Notes: a model not told the origin generated them from the sequence alone. Counted from the stretch's first letter, positions 41,201 to 49,690 are shown. The stretch: 64,000 nucleotides of DNA from Paenibacillus_Z sp042653205 (GCF_042653205.1 NZ_JBHSHY010000013.1:1-64000), one strand, 5' to 3'. A program made the numbers and translations.

Positions 41201-42799
41201 ATGATGATAACAGAATCAAGAACGACCTATATTTATAACTCCCACCAAAAATGCCTGGCGCATCACTTGGATCCGAATGATCTGCCGGCCTCTAAAGAAA
41301 AATTGCCGGATCGCGTGGTGGAGCAAAAGAAGCGGGCCTTGGATGTTACGATTGCTGCGGCAAGAAAATTTATGACGCGGTTAATCTCCGATTTGGATGG
41401 GACGGCTGTTTTGATCTGTATCACGGATCACGAAGGGTATATTTTGGAAATGTACGGCGATGAAGAGATTAAATGGCAAATCGAATCCTTGGGTCTGTGC
41501 CCCGGAGTCCGATTAGAGGAAGAGAAGGTCGGAACGAATAGCATTGAAATGGCCTTGCGAATGGGACGATCCGCCCAGCTCATCGGACCCGATCATTTCT
41601 TTCGGTGTTTGCATGAAACGGCTTGTTTCTCCGTACCCTTTCATTCGGCCGGCAGGATAAGCGGTACGATCTCGATGATGATGGCCGCTCATCATGTAAG
41701 TCCCTACCATCTAGCCTTGCTCCAGTCGGTTGTCGATTCCATCGACCGAGAGGTAACGGCCAAGAAGCAGAATAAGAAATTATTAGTCCTGAATCAGGTG
41801 CTCATGGAGAACAGTCGAAACGGGGTTATTCTGACCGATGAGGAAGGAAACATCGTCGAAATCAATCCTTATGCCGAGAACGTATTATCCAGCAATAAGG
41901 GCGAACTGTGCAATCGTCATATTACGGAAGTAGCGGTTATCGGAGAATACATGGGCAGCGTGCTGCGAGGCAGTCAGAAATATGAAGACATCGAGATCAC
42001 GCTATCGAACAAAACGTTTTTATTCGACTCCTTTCCCATTCATGATGAATTCAACCAAATCATCGGCGTATTCGGCCAGTTTCGGGATATTACGGACAGA
42101 CTGGTTCTAAAGAGACAACTCATGCTAAGCGAGAAATTGTCGGCCATCGGGAAAATCAGTGCAGGGCTTGCCCATGAGATTCGCAATCCGCTGACGTCCA
42201 TCATGGGATTACTAGCGCTTCTTAAAGAACATTTCAAACCAGCCAACCCTGGGCAAAAAGATTATTTTCGAATCATCTTCAGCGAATTGGAACGCATCAA
42301 AAATCTGGTGCAGCAATTTGTGATGATGGCGAAACCGGATCAGAACGAACTCATCAAAACGAACGTAAACGTACATACCCTCATGGAAGATATTTTGGCG
42401 TTAATGGAAAGCGACTTCCATAGTAAACACATAAACGTCCAGTATCACCCGTTGTATCAAGCGGAGATGGAGATCGATAAGGATAAAATCAAACAGGTGA
42501 TTCTCAATATTTTACAGAATGCCTTGGATGCCATCGATTTGGATGGGAACATATCCGTCGTGATCCGGCAGAGCCAGCTTGATCCGGGGATTGAAATTAC
42601 GATCAGAGACGATGGCGCCGGGATGGATAAAGATACATTAGACAAGCTGGCGACGCCGTTTCATTCCACGAAAAAATACGGGTTAGGCCTAGGATTATCG
42701 ATGAGTTATCGGATCGTTGAATTGCATAAAGGACGAATCAAAGTAGAAAGCGAGCATGGAAAGGGGACCACCTTTACCATATGGCTGCCGGAAGGTTGA
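41201..42799 (+). CDS. Soluble GAF-PAS sensor histidine kinase (NtrB/KinA-like)
   Basis: A 532-residue kinase without transmembrane helices. Order: N-terminal GAF-like sensor of the AcoR type (about 50-190, EEEKVGTNSIEMALR), PAS (about 200-300, SRNGVILTDEEGNIVEINP), HisKA with His about 325 in GLAHEIRNPLTSIMG, and HATPase_c (NALDAI, DDGAGM, GLGLGLSMSY). No response regulator is adjacent, so it is an orphan; it could feed the sporulation phosphorelay or an NtrC-like regulator elsewhere. ATG at 41201 chosen; TTG at 41192 is possible. Confidence 0.88.
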   Translation: MMITESRTTYIYNSHQKCLAHHLDPNDLPASKEKLPDRVVEQKKRALDVTIAAARKFMTRLISDLDGTAVLICITDHEGYILEMYGDEEIKWQIESLGLCPGVRLEEEKVGTNSIEMALRMGRSAQLIGPDHFFRCLHETACFSVPFHSAGRISGTISMMMAAHHVSPYHLALLQSVVDSIDREVTAKKQNKKLLVLNQVLMENSRNGVILTDEEGNIVEINPYAENVLSSNKGELCNRHITEVAVIGEYMGSVLRGSQKYEDIEITLSNKTFLFDSFPIHDEFNQIIGVFGQFRDITDRLVLKRQLMLSEKLSAIGKISAGLAHEIRNPLTSIMGLLALLKEHFKPANPGQKDYFRIIFSELERIKNLVQQFVMMAKPDQNELIKTNVNVHTLMEDILALMESDFHSKHINVQYHPLYQAEMEIDKDKIKQVILNILQNALDAIDLDGNISVVIRQSQLDPGIEITIRDDGAGMDKDTLDKLATPFHSTKKYGLGLGLSMSYRIVELHKGRIKVESEHGKGTTFTIWLPEG

Positions 42800-42878
42800 A
42801 CATATACAAGAGAGGATACAGGCAGGAAGATTCAAAGCGATCCAATCGTTTATATATTTTGGTTTTGGGGGCGATCTC

Positions 42879-43634
42879 GTGAAAAGTAACATGAAATCGT
42901 TTTTGTTAGGCTTTGTTGTATGTGCCATGCTTGGTTCGACCACTGTGTATGCGACCGATTCAACCCGAATTGAAGTTTATTTTAAGAAGCTAAAGTATGT
43001 CTTTAATGGAATTGAGAAGGTTCCAAATTCTGCTGGCGAGGGTTTTATATATCAGGGAACCACTTATGTGCCGCTAAGATTTGTTAGTGAGTCATTAGAT
43101 AAAGAGGTAAGTTGGAATCCTGGGACCGGAACGATACGGGTTAGCGATCATCCTAGTCGTTTTTTAATGGAGGATTTAAGCATAACCGATACCTTAACGA
43201 ATTCAATCATTCGAGTTGGAATGTCCAAAAAAGAAGTCGAACAAAAGCTTGGGATTGCTGCTGACGTGAATTTTTTGAATATCTACAACTATAATGGTCT
43301 GGAGATATTTTATAGAAATGATAAGGTAGCGGGATTGATGGTAAAGACAGGGGAAAATACGACGAATCGTTATCAAACGAACAAACACATCGGACTAGGC
43401 GATAATTATAACAAGATATTTACCAGTTATGGAAATGGACTTGTTGACGAGCAATTTGATGCAGCCACCTTTCTTTTTGCCAGTGAGAACGGTAAGCTCA
43501 ACAAAGTGGATTCAAGAGAAGATGTAACGGATACTTCTTCTGCATATGTAATTTCTTTAAGCTGGGATCGTACCAATAAAACGGTCAGTATGATTTTAAT
43601 TGGGGATTATCAGTTTGCATATTCAACGCAATAA
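42879..43634 (+). CDS. Secreted protein with copper amine oxidase N-terminal-like (stalk) domain
   Basis: A 251-residue exported protein. Signal peptide (MKSFLLGFVVCAMLGSTTVYA region), then the Paenibacillus-type stalk domain GTTYVPLRFVSESLDKEVSW (about 58-85), then a region of unknown fold (about 100-250). The stalk domain is common in secreted proteins of Paenibacillus and has no copper-oxidase role by itself. GTG at 42879 with GGGGG seven bases upstream. AT-rich codon use. It follows the kinase by 80 bases. Confidence 0.8.
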   Translation: MKSNMKSFLLGFVVCAMLGSTTVYATDSTRIEVYFKKLKYVFNGIEKVPNSAGEGFIYQGTTYVPLRFVSESLDKEVSWNPGTGTIRVSDHPSRFLMEDLSITDTLTNSIIRVGMSKKEVEQKLGIAADVNFLNIYNYNGLEIFYRNDKVAGLMVKTGENTTNRYQTNKHIGLGDNYNKIFTSYGNGLVDEQFDAATFLFASENGKLNKVDSREDVTDTSSAYVISLSWDRTNKTVSMILIGDYQFAYSTQ

Positions 43635-43655
43635 CAACCGCACATCAACAAACCG

Positions 43656-43714
43656 GAGGGGTCATCCAAAAGGATGGCCCTAAAACCAGGGGCTGCCGCG
43701 GGCAGCTCCTTTTC
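43656..43714 (+). terminator. Tandem terminators after the stalk-domain gene
   Basis: First an island-type hairpin GGGGTCATCC/GGATGGCCC (43658-43681), then GGGGCTGCC-GCG-GGCAGCTCC followed by TTTT (43688-43714). The second is the same hairpin as at 31130. Confidence 0.75.
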
Positions 43715-43815
43715 CATTTTCGCAGTATGGTTCACGTTGTCTATATTCAGTTCATAAAACCGATCTACGCTATACAACGTGCTTAAAAATAGGTTGGAAC
43801 ACGGGAGGAACGAAT

Positions 43816-44865
43816 ATGAACAAAAACGTGCTAATTAGCGGAGCGAGCTTTGCGGGGCTTTCAACAGCTTACTGGATGAATAAACTGGGCTACAAAGTGA
43901 CTATTGTCGAAATAGCCAAAAGCCTAAAAAAAGGGGGCTCGCCTGTAAATATCCGTGGGAATACGGTCGACATCGTGAAGCGAATGGGGCTGCTCGACCA
44001 AATTCAGTTGAATCATCTGCGCATGGAATTGACGGAATTCAAAAATTCCGATGATGTCACGGAAAGAGTGGAAGCAAGAGAGGATCGCGCCTCGGACGAA
44101 TATGAAGTCGAGCGGGACGTCCTGTTGAATATCCTGTACGAAGCTGTTAGCAAGGATGTCGACTTTATTTTCGGGGATCGTATCGCGTCAATGAAGGAAG
44201 AGGCTGGCGGCGTAGATGTTGTGTTAAGAGGGGGGCAAAGGCGCTCTTATGACCTCGTATTCGGCTGTGACGGTATTCATTCGGTCGTCAGAAAATTATG
44301 CTTCGGGGAAGAGGCGGAGTTTTCGCATTTTCTAAAAGCGTATTTTTCAATCACGATTGCAAATAAATTGTTGATCCGCGAGAATACGACGCAACTGTAC
44401 AATGAGCCGGGCAAGATGATTATGCTGAACGCCTACAACAACAAAACCGATATTGTCCTCTGTTTTGCTTCGGACAAGGAAATCTCATACGACTACCGGA
44501 ATGAAGAACGGCAGCGAGAAATCATTTTGGAGCAGTTTACCGGACTCGGCTGGCGAACGCCGGAATTGCTAGAGGAAGTTAAGCACTCACAAACGTTTTA
44601 CTTTGACAAGCTGTGTCAAGTGAAAATGCCGTCGTGGACAACAGGCAGGGTTGCGCTAGTCGGCGATGCCGGATACTGTGCATCTCCTGCTGCAGGAATG
44701 GGCGGGTCACTGGCCATAGACGGGGCTGCCGCCTTGGCCGACGCTTTCCAAACGTGCAATGGAAATTACGAACTTGCGTTTCAAGCCTACAATACGAGTT
44801 TTCGCCCCTTCATCGAGGAAGTGCAATCTGCTGCGGAAATGTTTGTAGATTTTCTGGTCCCGTGA
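43816..44865 (+). CDS. FAD-dependent monooxygenase (PHBH/TetX-like)
   Basis: A 349-residue class A flavin monooxygenase: FAD-binding LISGASFAGLSTAYWMNKLG at the start, the DG motif FGCDGIHSVVR (about 150-160) and the GD motif RVALVGDAGYCASPAAGMG (about 276-294). Relatives are usually some 20-40 residues longer; here a TGA after FLVP is followed in the same frame by a plausible continuation (KEAIREGNSQEG), so the extreme C-terminus seems recently lost. Core domains are complete. A site (GGGAGG) precedes the ATG. Substrate unknown; relatives inactivate aromatic antibiotics. Confidence 0.85.
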   Translation: MNKNVLISGASFAGLSTAYWMNKLGYKVTIVEIAKSLKKGGSPVNIRGNTVDIVKRMGLLDQIQLNHLRMELTEFKNSDDVTERVEAREDRASDEYEVERDVLLNILYEAVSKDVDFIFGDRIASMKEEAGGVDVVLRGGQRRSYDLVFGCDGIHSVVRKLCFGEEAEFSHFLKAYFSITIANKLLIRENTTQLYNEPGKMIMLNAYNNKTDIVLCFASDKEISYDYRNEERQREIILEQFTGLGWRTPELLEEVKHSQTFYFDKLCQVKMPSWTTGRVALVGDAGYCASPAAGMGGSLAIDGAAALADAFQTCNGNYELAFQAYNTSFRPFIEEVQSAAEMFVDFLVP

Positions 44866-44950
44866 ATGAAAGAGGCGATTCGCGAAGGAAATTCACAAGA
44901 AGGATAGCAGGGGTCGACAATGGTTCATATTTTGCAAAAAAGATAGGCCT

Positions 44951-45382
44951 TCACATCTCTCTATAGTACTTCAAACGATAATAAGTGTTAGATCCAATAA
45001 TGAACAGATAGACAAAAGCCAGCAGCAAGACCGCCATGAGATCGATACCCATCAAGGACAATGCCACAAGTAAAGCCCCAATCACAAAAACCATCATGTC
45101 GTATGCTTTCGCCTTGGCCCGATTCGCGATGGCCACATTACGCTCGTCTTTCTGGTCAATCTCGAGCTGCTTGGCTGCGGCGGGAGCATGCCTCATCGCG
45201 TATTGAAGGATCATTTCGCCAAGACCGTGACCGAAAATACTGCAGCCGAGTCCGACACAGAGATAAGGCAGCGCGCGCATCATCCCTTGCGGATCTTCCA
45301 TGGTCTTGATGAAGTACAGGCCGGCCGCTAGAAGTCCCACGCCTGCAATGGTGTACAGATAAGACGCCATCGTTTTGTTCAT
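44951..45382 (-). CDS. Four-helix membrane protein paired with XRE regulator
   Basis: A 143-residue protein with four hydrophobic helices (about 8-25, 38-58, 95-112, 115-132) and a cytoplasmic charged loop (QLEIDQKDERNVAIANRAKA). Membrane proteins with this DERN...RAKAKAYD loop are commonly found just after small XRE regulators in Firmicutes. Function unknown. Its start overlaps the XRE stop by four bases, so the two are coupled. Confidence 0.8.
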   Translation of the reverse strand: MNKTMASYLYTIAGVGLLAAGLYFIKTMEDPQGMMRALPYLCVGLGCSIFGHGLGEMILQYAMRHAPAAAKQLEIDQKDERNVAIANRAKAKAYDMMVFVIGALLVALSLMGIDLMAVLLLAFVYLFIIGSNTYYRLKYYREM

Positions 45383-45585
45383 ACCTGCTCATCCCCTTCA
45401 TAAATAAAGATGTCTTCGATCTGCATGCCGAAAAAACGAGCAATCTTGAACGCGAGAAGGATGGACGGGTTATATCGCCCGTTTTCCAGCGAACCGATCG
45501 TTTGCCGGGACACTTCAAGGGCCGCTGCTAATTCTTCTTGATTCATTCCGCGTTGCTTGCGAATCTCTTCTAAACGGTTGTCCAA
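45379..45585 (-). CDS. Small XRE-family (Cro/CI-like) regulator
   Basis: A 68-residue helix-turn-helix protein: NRLEEIRKQRGMNQEELAAA, LEVSRQTIGSLENGRYNPSI. TTG at 45585 is preferred because GGAGGG lies nine bases upstream; the in-frame ATG at 45594 touches that site. It leads the membrane protein gene and probably represses this operon through the palindrome at 45602-45621. Confidence 0.85.
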   Translation of the reverse strand: MDNRLEEIRKQRGMNQEELAAALEVSRQTIGSLENGRYNPSILLAFKIARFFGMQIEDIFIYEGDEQV

Positions 45586-45601
45586 TGCGTTCATCCCTCC
45601 A

Positions 45602-45669
45602 ATGGAAAGCCAACTTTCCATATGAAAAGCGTACCTCGCAGAAGGATCAATGTCAAGCTTGCTTTCCAT
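45602..45669 (-). promoter_or_regulatory. Promoter and operator of the XRE/membrane protein operon
   Basis: On the minus strand TTGACA (45656-45651), 17 bases and TACGCT (45633-45628) form a good sigma-A promoter. ATGGAAAG-CCAA-CTTTCCAT (45602-45621), a perfect eight-base inverted repeat, covers the transcription start, and a third half-site CTTTCCAT lies at 45662-45669, upstream of the -35. Confidence 0.7.
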
Positions 45670-45726
45670 CGGGACACAAAAAAAGCAATCCCGCTTAGAA
45701 CGGCCCCAAATCTGCGGTTACAAGCA

Positions 45727-45765
45727 GCGCGGGGAATTTTTCCATAAGCGACGGCGAAAATAGTT
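45727..45765 (+). repeat. rlmH-end repeat copy 7
   Basis: GCGGGGAATTTTTCCATAAG then CGACGGCGAAAATAG. The flanks (GCGCGGGGAA and ACGGCGAAAAT) match the genuine rlmH end closely; the Pro-Tyr codons and the stop are mutated. It is the last clear copy. Confidence 0.7.
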
Positions 45766-45920
45766 CACAGGCGGAACGCATGGATGCGATATCCTTTAAG
45801 CTTAGAATTTCAAATGCAGGTATGTTAGACTGAAATTTGAGGAGCCGACATTCACTCGCTCCTCTTTTTCTCAATAGCGAAACTGTTGAAATCATGTATT
45901 CATGTGAAAGGGAAGCAGCC

Positions 45921-46487
45921 ATGGGCAGAAAGCAATCCTATACGGAGTCGGAACTTCTGGACTTAACCAAAAAGTTAGTGCTTGAGCGCGGATACGACGG
46001 GTTTCATCTCAAGCTGCTTTCGCAGCATTTACCCGGTGCACGAAGCACGATCTACCAATACTATTCAAACAAGGAAGAAATCGTTGCCGCTTGCATGAAG
46101 CGCGTCATCAAGGGGGTCATCGAGAAAGCCTCGAAAATCGATGAGACCGACGCGATGCAGGCCCTTCAAGAGCTGCTTGGCATTTATGTTGAAGAATCCA
46201 AGCTGCATCAACTGCTGGGCGATGCTCATAAAATCAATACAACGAATTCCGAAGCCGCTAGCCGGGATCTCGAGGTTGTTGAGCAAGCTCATGCAACGCT
46301 AAAAGTTCAGCTAACGCGTCTCTTCCAAAGAGCGCAGCAAGAGCAAAATCTTAGAGAAGACATTCCGCTCCCCGTGCTGATCGGCGGGTTTTTCAACCTC
46401 ATTAACACGCCGAACATGATGAACATTCCTACTCCTGAGTGGAGCCAGGTATTGTTTCAAATGTGGATGGGAGGAGCGCAACGGTAG
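45921..46487 (+). CDS. TetR/AcrR-family regulator of the ABC exporter
   Basis: A 188-residue TetR regulator: HTH in LKLLSQHLPGARSTIYQYYS, NKEEIVAACMKRVIKG, then a helical ligand domain. ATG at 45921 follows AAGGGAAG; the upstream frame from 45837 is not supported. It is followed by two GACAC-NN-GTGTC operators and the two-gene ABC exporter operon, which it most likely represses. Confidence 0.88.
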   Translation: MGRKQSYTESELLDLTKKLVLERGYDGFHLKLLSQHLPGARSTIYQYYSNKEEIVAACMKRVIKGVIEKASKIDETDAMQALQELLGIYVEESKLHQLLGDAHKINTTNSEAASRDLEVVEQAHATLKVQLTRLFQRAQQEQNLREDIPLPVLIGGFFNLINTPNMMNIPTPEWSQVLFQMWMGGAQR

Positions 46488-46506
46488 GACGCCGCTTCGT
46501 TTTAAT

Positions 46507-46589
46507 TTGACACTTGTGTCGAATATGCTGTTTAATAGATGGGGGCCGAAAATAAATGCATGGCGTACAACCAAAATGACACAAGTGTC
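46507..46589 (+). promoter_or_regulatory. ABC-exporter promoter with two TetR operators
   Basis: TTGACA (46507-46512), 18 bases, TTTAAT (46531-46536). GACAC-TT-GTGTC (46509-46520) overlaps the -35 and spacer; GACAC-AA-GTGTC (46578-46589) lies 58 bases downstream of it, before the start codon. Two identical half-site arrangements strongly suggest TetR control. Confidence 0.7.
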
Positions 46590-46614
46590 ATAAATAAAGA
46601 CAAGGGGTGAGAGC

Positions 46615-47736
46615 GTGTTTTTAGCTTTAAAGGAATTGATGCATAGCAAGCTGAAATTTCTGATGATCGTCATTATTTTTGTCTTGGTGGCTTGGTTGGT
46701 ATTCATCCTATCGGGACTCGGCAACGGGTTATCGACCCTTGCGGCGTCGGCATTCCAAAATATGAAAGCCGATTATGTCGTCTTTGAACAAGGGTCGCAA
46801 TCGACCATGGGCAAATCCCTGTTATCCGACGAATTGGTGGCGCAAGCCGAGAAATTGCCTAATGTGACTGCCGCATCCCCCATGGGGAGCACAATGGCTA
46901 CCGCATTGAAAGGAAATAGCGCCAAGAATGAGGATAAGGTCGATATCGCGATCTTAGGGATTCTTCCCGGCAGCTTCCTAGAACCGGCAGTCATCGAAGG
47001 CGAGGGACTGTCCGCGGCGAATCCGACAGGCGCCATTGTGAATAAGACGATGCAGGATGAAGGCTTCAAGCTGGGGGATACATTTCAACTAGACGGCTCG
47101 ACACAAGCCTTGACGATTATCGGGTTCGTCGATAACCAGACCTACAACCACCTTTCGGCTGTGTTCGTTCCGATGTCCGAATGGCGGAAGATTACGTTTG
47201 CCGCCCCGGGATCGGATAAGGGAGTCGCGGGCCCGGTTAACGCCATCATGCTGCAGGGCAGGCATATTGATCCTGCTTCTATTAGCAGCAAGCTCTCCGA
47301 TACCGATACCGTCACCCGCAAAGCGGCGATACACGGCATGCCGGGGTACAAGGAGGAGAACGGCTCCATTATGATGATGTTGGGCTTCTTGCTTGCGATC
47401 TCCGCCTTCGTGCTCGGAGTATTCTTCTATGTCGTTACGATGCAGAAGACCCAACAATTCGGCATCATGAAGGCGATCGGCGCAAGAAACGGCTTTCTCG
47501 GCAAAGCCATTGTTTCGCAGGTCATTGTTCTATCGTTGACGAGCATCGTTGTTGCCGTTCTGCTCACGTATGGGACTGCGGCGATTATGCCGAAGGGAAT
47601 GCCGTTCAAGCTGGAAGCTAGCCTCGTGGTCGAGTACTCGGTTATCCTTCTTGTTATCGCCGTGCTCAGTTCGCTGGTCTCGGTTCGAAAAATAACTAAA
47701 ATTGATCCGCTGAAGGCGTTGGGGAGGGCCGAATAA
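46615..47736 (+). CDS. FtsX-like ABC transporter permease (HrtB/MacB type)
   Basis: A 373-residue permease: TM1 near the N-terminus (about 15-38), a large extracytoplasmic domain (about 45-255) and three C-terminal helices (FtsX domain, with FGIMKAIGARNGFLGKAIVS). The layout and MFLALKELMHSKLKF start resemble HrtB heme-efflux permeases and MacB-like exporters. GTG start with AAGGGGTGA upstream. It overlaps the ATPase gene by one base (TAATG). Confidence 0.88.
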   Translation: MFLALKELMHSKLKFLMIVIIFVLVAWLVFILSGLGNGLSTLAASAFQNMKADYVVFEQGSQSTMGKSLLSDELVAQAEKLPNVTAASPMGSTMATALKGNSAKNEDKVDIAILGILPGSFLEPAVIEGEGLSAANPTGAIVNKTMQDEGFKLGDTFQLDGSTQALTIIGFVDNQTYNHLSAVFVPMSEWRKITFAAPGSDKGVAGPVNAIMLQGRHIDPASISSKLSDTDTVTRKAAIHGMPGYKEENGSIMMMLGFLLAISAFVLGVFFYVVTMQKTQQFGIMKAIGARNGFLGKAIVSQVIVLSLTSIVVAVLLTYGTAAIMPKGMPFKLEASLVVEYSVILLVIAVLSSLVSVRKITKIDPLKALGRAE

Positions 47737-48443
47737 TGACAGCGTCAGGACTGCAAGTCAGCAACGTTACGAAGTATTACGCCGAGGGAGGCAACCGGAT
47801 TTCCGCGCTTGAAGGCGTGTCTATGTCGGTGCAGCCTGGGGAGCTTGTAGCTGTCGTCGGGCCTTCCGGGTCGGGAAAGAGCACGTTTCTATCGATTGCC
47901 GGCGCGCTGCTCAAAGCCTCGGAAGGAGAGGTCAACCTGAATGGGCATCTTCTATCTAAGCTTTCCGATAAAGAACTTTCCAACGTAAGATTGAAGGAAA
48001 TCGGCTTTGTGATGCAATCGTCTAATCTGGTCCCTTATTTGAACGTTCTCGACCAATTGCTCGTAGTCAAGAGGATGTCGGGCAAAGTGAAAGCCAAGGA
48101 TCGGGCTTTCGCCGTGCAGTTGCTCGAAGAATTGGGATTGGGTTCGAAACTGAAAAGCTTCCCGGAGGAGCTGTCCGGCGGCGAGAAACAACGTACGGCG
48201 ATCGCGCGGGCCTTAATCAACAATCCTAACGTGATTTTGGCGGATGAACCTACGGCTAGTCTCGATACCAAGCGTGCCCATGAAGTGGTCGGTCTGATCG
48301 CCAATGAGGTGAGATCGCGCCGGAAAGCAGCCATCATGGTCACGCATGATGAACGCATGCTTGAATATTGCGATAAAGTATATCGGATGGAAGACGGCAA
48401 GTTGTCGCTAGCCGAACTGGCAAGTCCGGTGCGCGCGCGATAA
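47736..48443 (+). CDS. ABC transporter ATP-binding protein (LolD/HrtA type)
   Basis: A 235-residue ATPase: Walker A GPSGSGKST (about 43-51), Q-loop VMQSSNLVPYLNV, signature LSGGEKQR, Walker B VILADEPTASLD and switch His in MVTHDERM. It powers the FtsX-like permease encoded just upstream. Substrate unknown; heme and antimicrobial peptides are the usual cargo of this subfamily. Confidence 0.92.
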   Translation: MTASGLQVSNVTKYYAEGGNRISALEGVSMSVQPGELVAVVGPSGSGKSTFLSIAGALLKASEGEVNLNGHLLSKLSDKELSNVRLKEIGFVMQSSNLVPYLNVLDQLLVVKRMSGKVKAKDRAFAVQLLEELGLGSKLKSFPEELSGGEKQRTAIARALINNPNVILADEPTASLDTKRAHEVVGLIANEVRSRRKAAIMVTHDERMLEYCDKVYRMEDGKLSLAELASPVRAR

Positions 48444-48449
48444 GAAGCA

Positions 48450-48470
48450 GGCCATCCGCCAGGGATGGCC
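48450..48470 (+). repeat. Island hairpin without T-tract
   Basis: GGCCATCC-GCCAG-GGATGGCC, a perfect eight-base stem of the island hairpin family. Downstream CGTTACGGA...GGAAACGTGGCAT (about 48480-48512) may be a decayed rlmH-end repeat. Confidence 0.6.
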
Positions 48471-48565
48471 CGCTATCGCGTCGTTACGGATCGCGCAGGA
48501 AACGTGGCATTCGCTCCGATCTCATGCGGTTCGGCGCGTATGGCTTCAGGCGAAGGGAGCAACGG

Positions 48566-49690
48566 TTAATCCACGAATGGAAACCAGCCCGGTCTGCGCT
48601 GAATAGCGGCCCACAAATTGTCGGGAATCGCCAACGCCTTTTGAGCGGAGCGGGAAATCGTGGTTTTTAGTTCGTGTTCGCGCCCGCTCCGTACCAAATG
48701 GGCCCAATCAGGGTTCATGATGATGGCATGCCCGAGGGCTGCCAATGGAACGCCGGTTGCCAGCGCCTTCCCGACATCCTCTGGCGTCAACAACCCGCCG
48801 ACGCCGATGACGGGGATACGGCTGCCCGCGCGCTGCTGGATCATGACGACTCTGGACGTTGCAGTGCTGGCATCGTGTCTCGGACCCGCCCAGAACCGAT
48901 CTACGGAAACATGCAGATAATCCAAGGATTGTTCGGTGAGCACATCAACGAATTGAAGCGTATCGTCCATGGTAATGCCCGGGTGTTCATTTTCCTCCGG
49001 AGCCAAGCGATACCCGACTGCAAATGGGGCCGCGGCGTGCTGGGCAACGGTGTCGTTGACGCGCTGGATCACTTCCAACGGGAAGGCCATGCGCTTCTCC
49101 AGCGTTCCTCCCCAGCGATCCGTTCTTCGGTTGGCGTGCGGGGAGAAGAAGTTCTGGACGAGAAATCCATTGGCTCCGTGGATCTCCACGCCGTCGAAAC
49201 CGGCCTCAATGGCCCGGCGGGTCGCCTCTGCGAATGCATCGATCGCTTGCTCGATTTCGTGTTCGGTCATCTCGTGGGGGACGACGGCGCTATCCCATTC
49301 TCCGGCAATTGCGCTCGCGCCTATGACACGACCGTCAGGGACTAGATGCGGGTTGGCCTTTCGGCCGCCATGATAGAGCTGGACGATCGCCCGGGTTCCG
49401 TTTTCCTGGATCGCGGCGGACAGCTTCCGTAATCCGGGAATCAGCGCATCGTGATCGATGCCGAATCCGTGCTGCGCAACTTTCCCGTGCTGCGATACGA
49501 ACGAACCGGACGTAATGACAGCCCCTAGCCCATTAGCACGAGCGCGATAATAAAGCAATTCGTCATCGGTCACTTCGCCATGGATGCCGGAGGCCGTTAA
49601 TGTCATGGGGGCCATGATGATCCGATTATGAAGCTGCACGCCGGAAGGCAGACGAAACGGAGCGAATATAGCTTGGTGCGTGGCGTTCAT
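48566..49690 (-). CDS. Old yellow enzyme family NADH:flavin oxidoreductase
   Basis: A 374-residue TIM-barrel flavoprotein: LHNRIIMAPMTLT, the active-site pair in VQLYHGGRKANP, FDGVEIHGANGFLVQNFFSP (about 175-195), NRRTDRWGGTLEKRM and GGLLTPEDVGKAL. OYE enzymes reduce activated C=C bonds and nitro compounds with NAD(P)H. The start at 49690 has AAAAGAGGC upstream; the frame upstream to 49942 is not coding. Divergent from MerR, its likely regulator. Confidence 0.92.
   Translation of the reverse strand: MNATHQAIFAPFRLPSGVQLHNRIIMAPMTLTASGIHGEVTDDELLYYRARANGLGAVITSGSFVSQHGKVAQHGFGIDHDALIPGLRKLSAAIQENGTRAIVQLYHGGRKANPHLVPDGRVIGASAIAGEWDSAVVPHEMTEHEIEQAIDAFAEATRRAIEAGFDGVEIHGANGFLVQNFFSPHANRRTDRWGGTLEKRMAFPLEVIQRVNDTVAQHAAAPFAVGYRLAPEENEHPGITMDDTLQFVDVLTEQSLDYLHVSVDRFWAGPRHDASTATSRVVMIQQRAGSRIPVIGVGGLLTPEDVGKALATGVPLAALGHAIIMNPDWAHLVRSGREHELKTTISRSAQKALAIPDNLWAAIQRRPGWFPFVD

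Larger units (their letters stand above)
20152..45765 (+). mobile_element. rlmH-anchored composite genomic island (SCC-like att array)
   Basis: This span runs from the rlmH 3' end to the last clear copy of the rlmH-end repeat. Seven same-orientation copies of a 25-35 base segment that encodes Gly-Glu-Pro-Tyr-His-Lys-stop, or a decayed form, divide it into cassettes of about 1-8 kb. GC content drops sharply at 20180, codon use varies between cassettes, and pseudogenes and IS remnants are common. The region up to about 50.7 kb has similar character, so the true right end may lie beyond 45765. No recombinase gene was found. Mobility is an inference from the repeats and from the known role of rlmH as SCC target. 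Confidence 0.6.
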
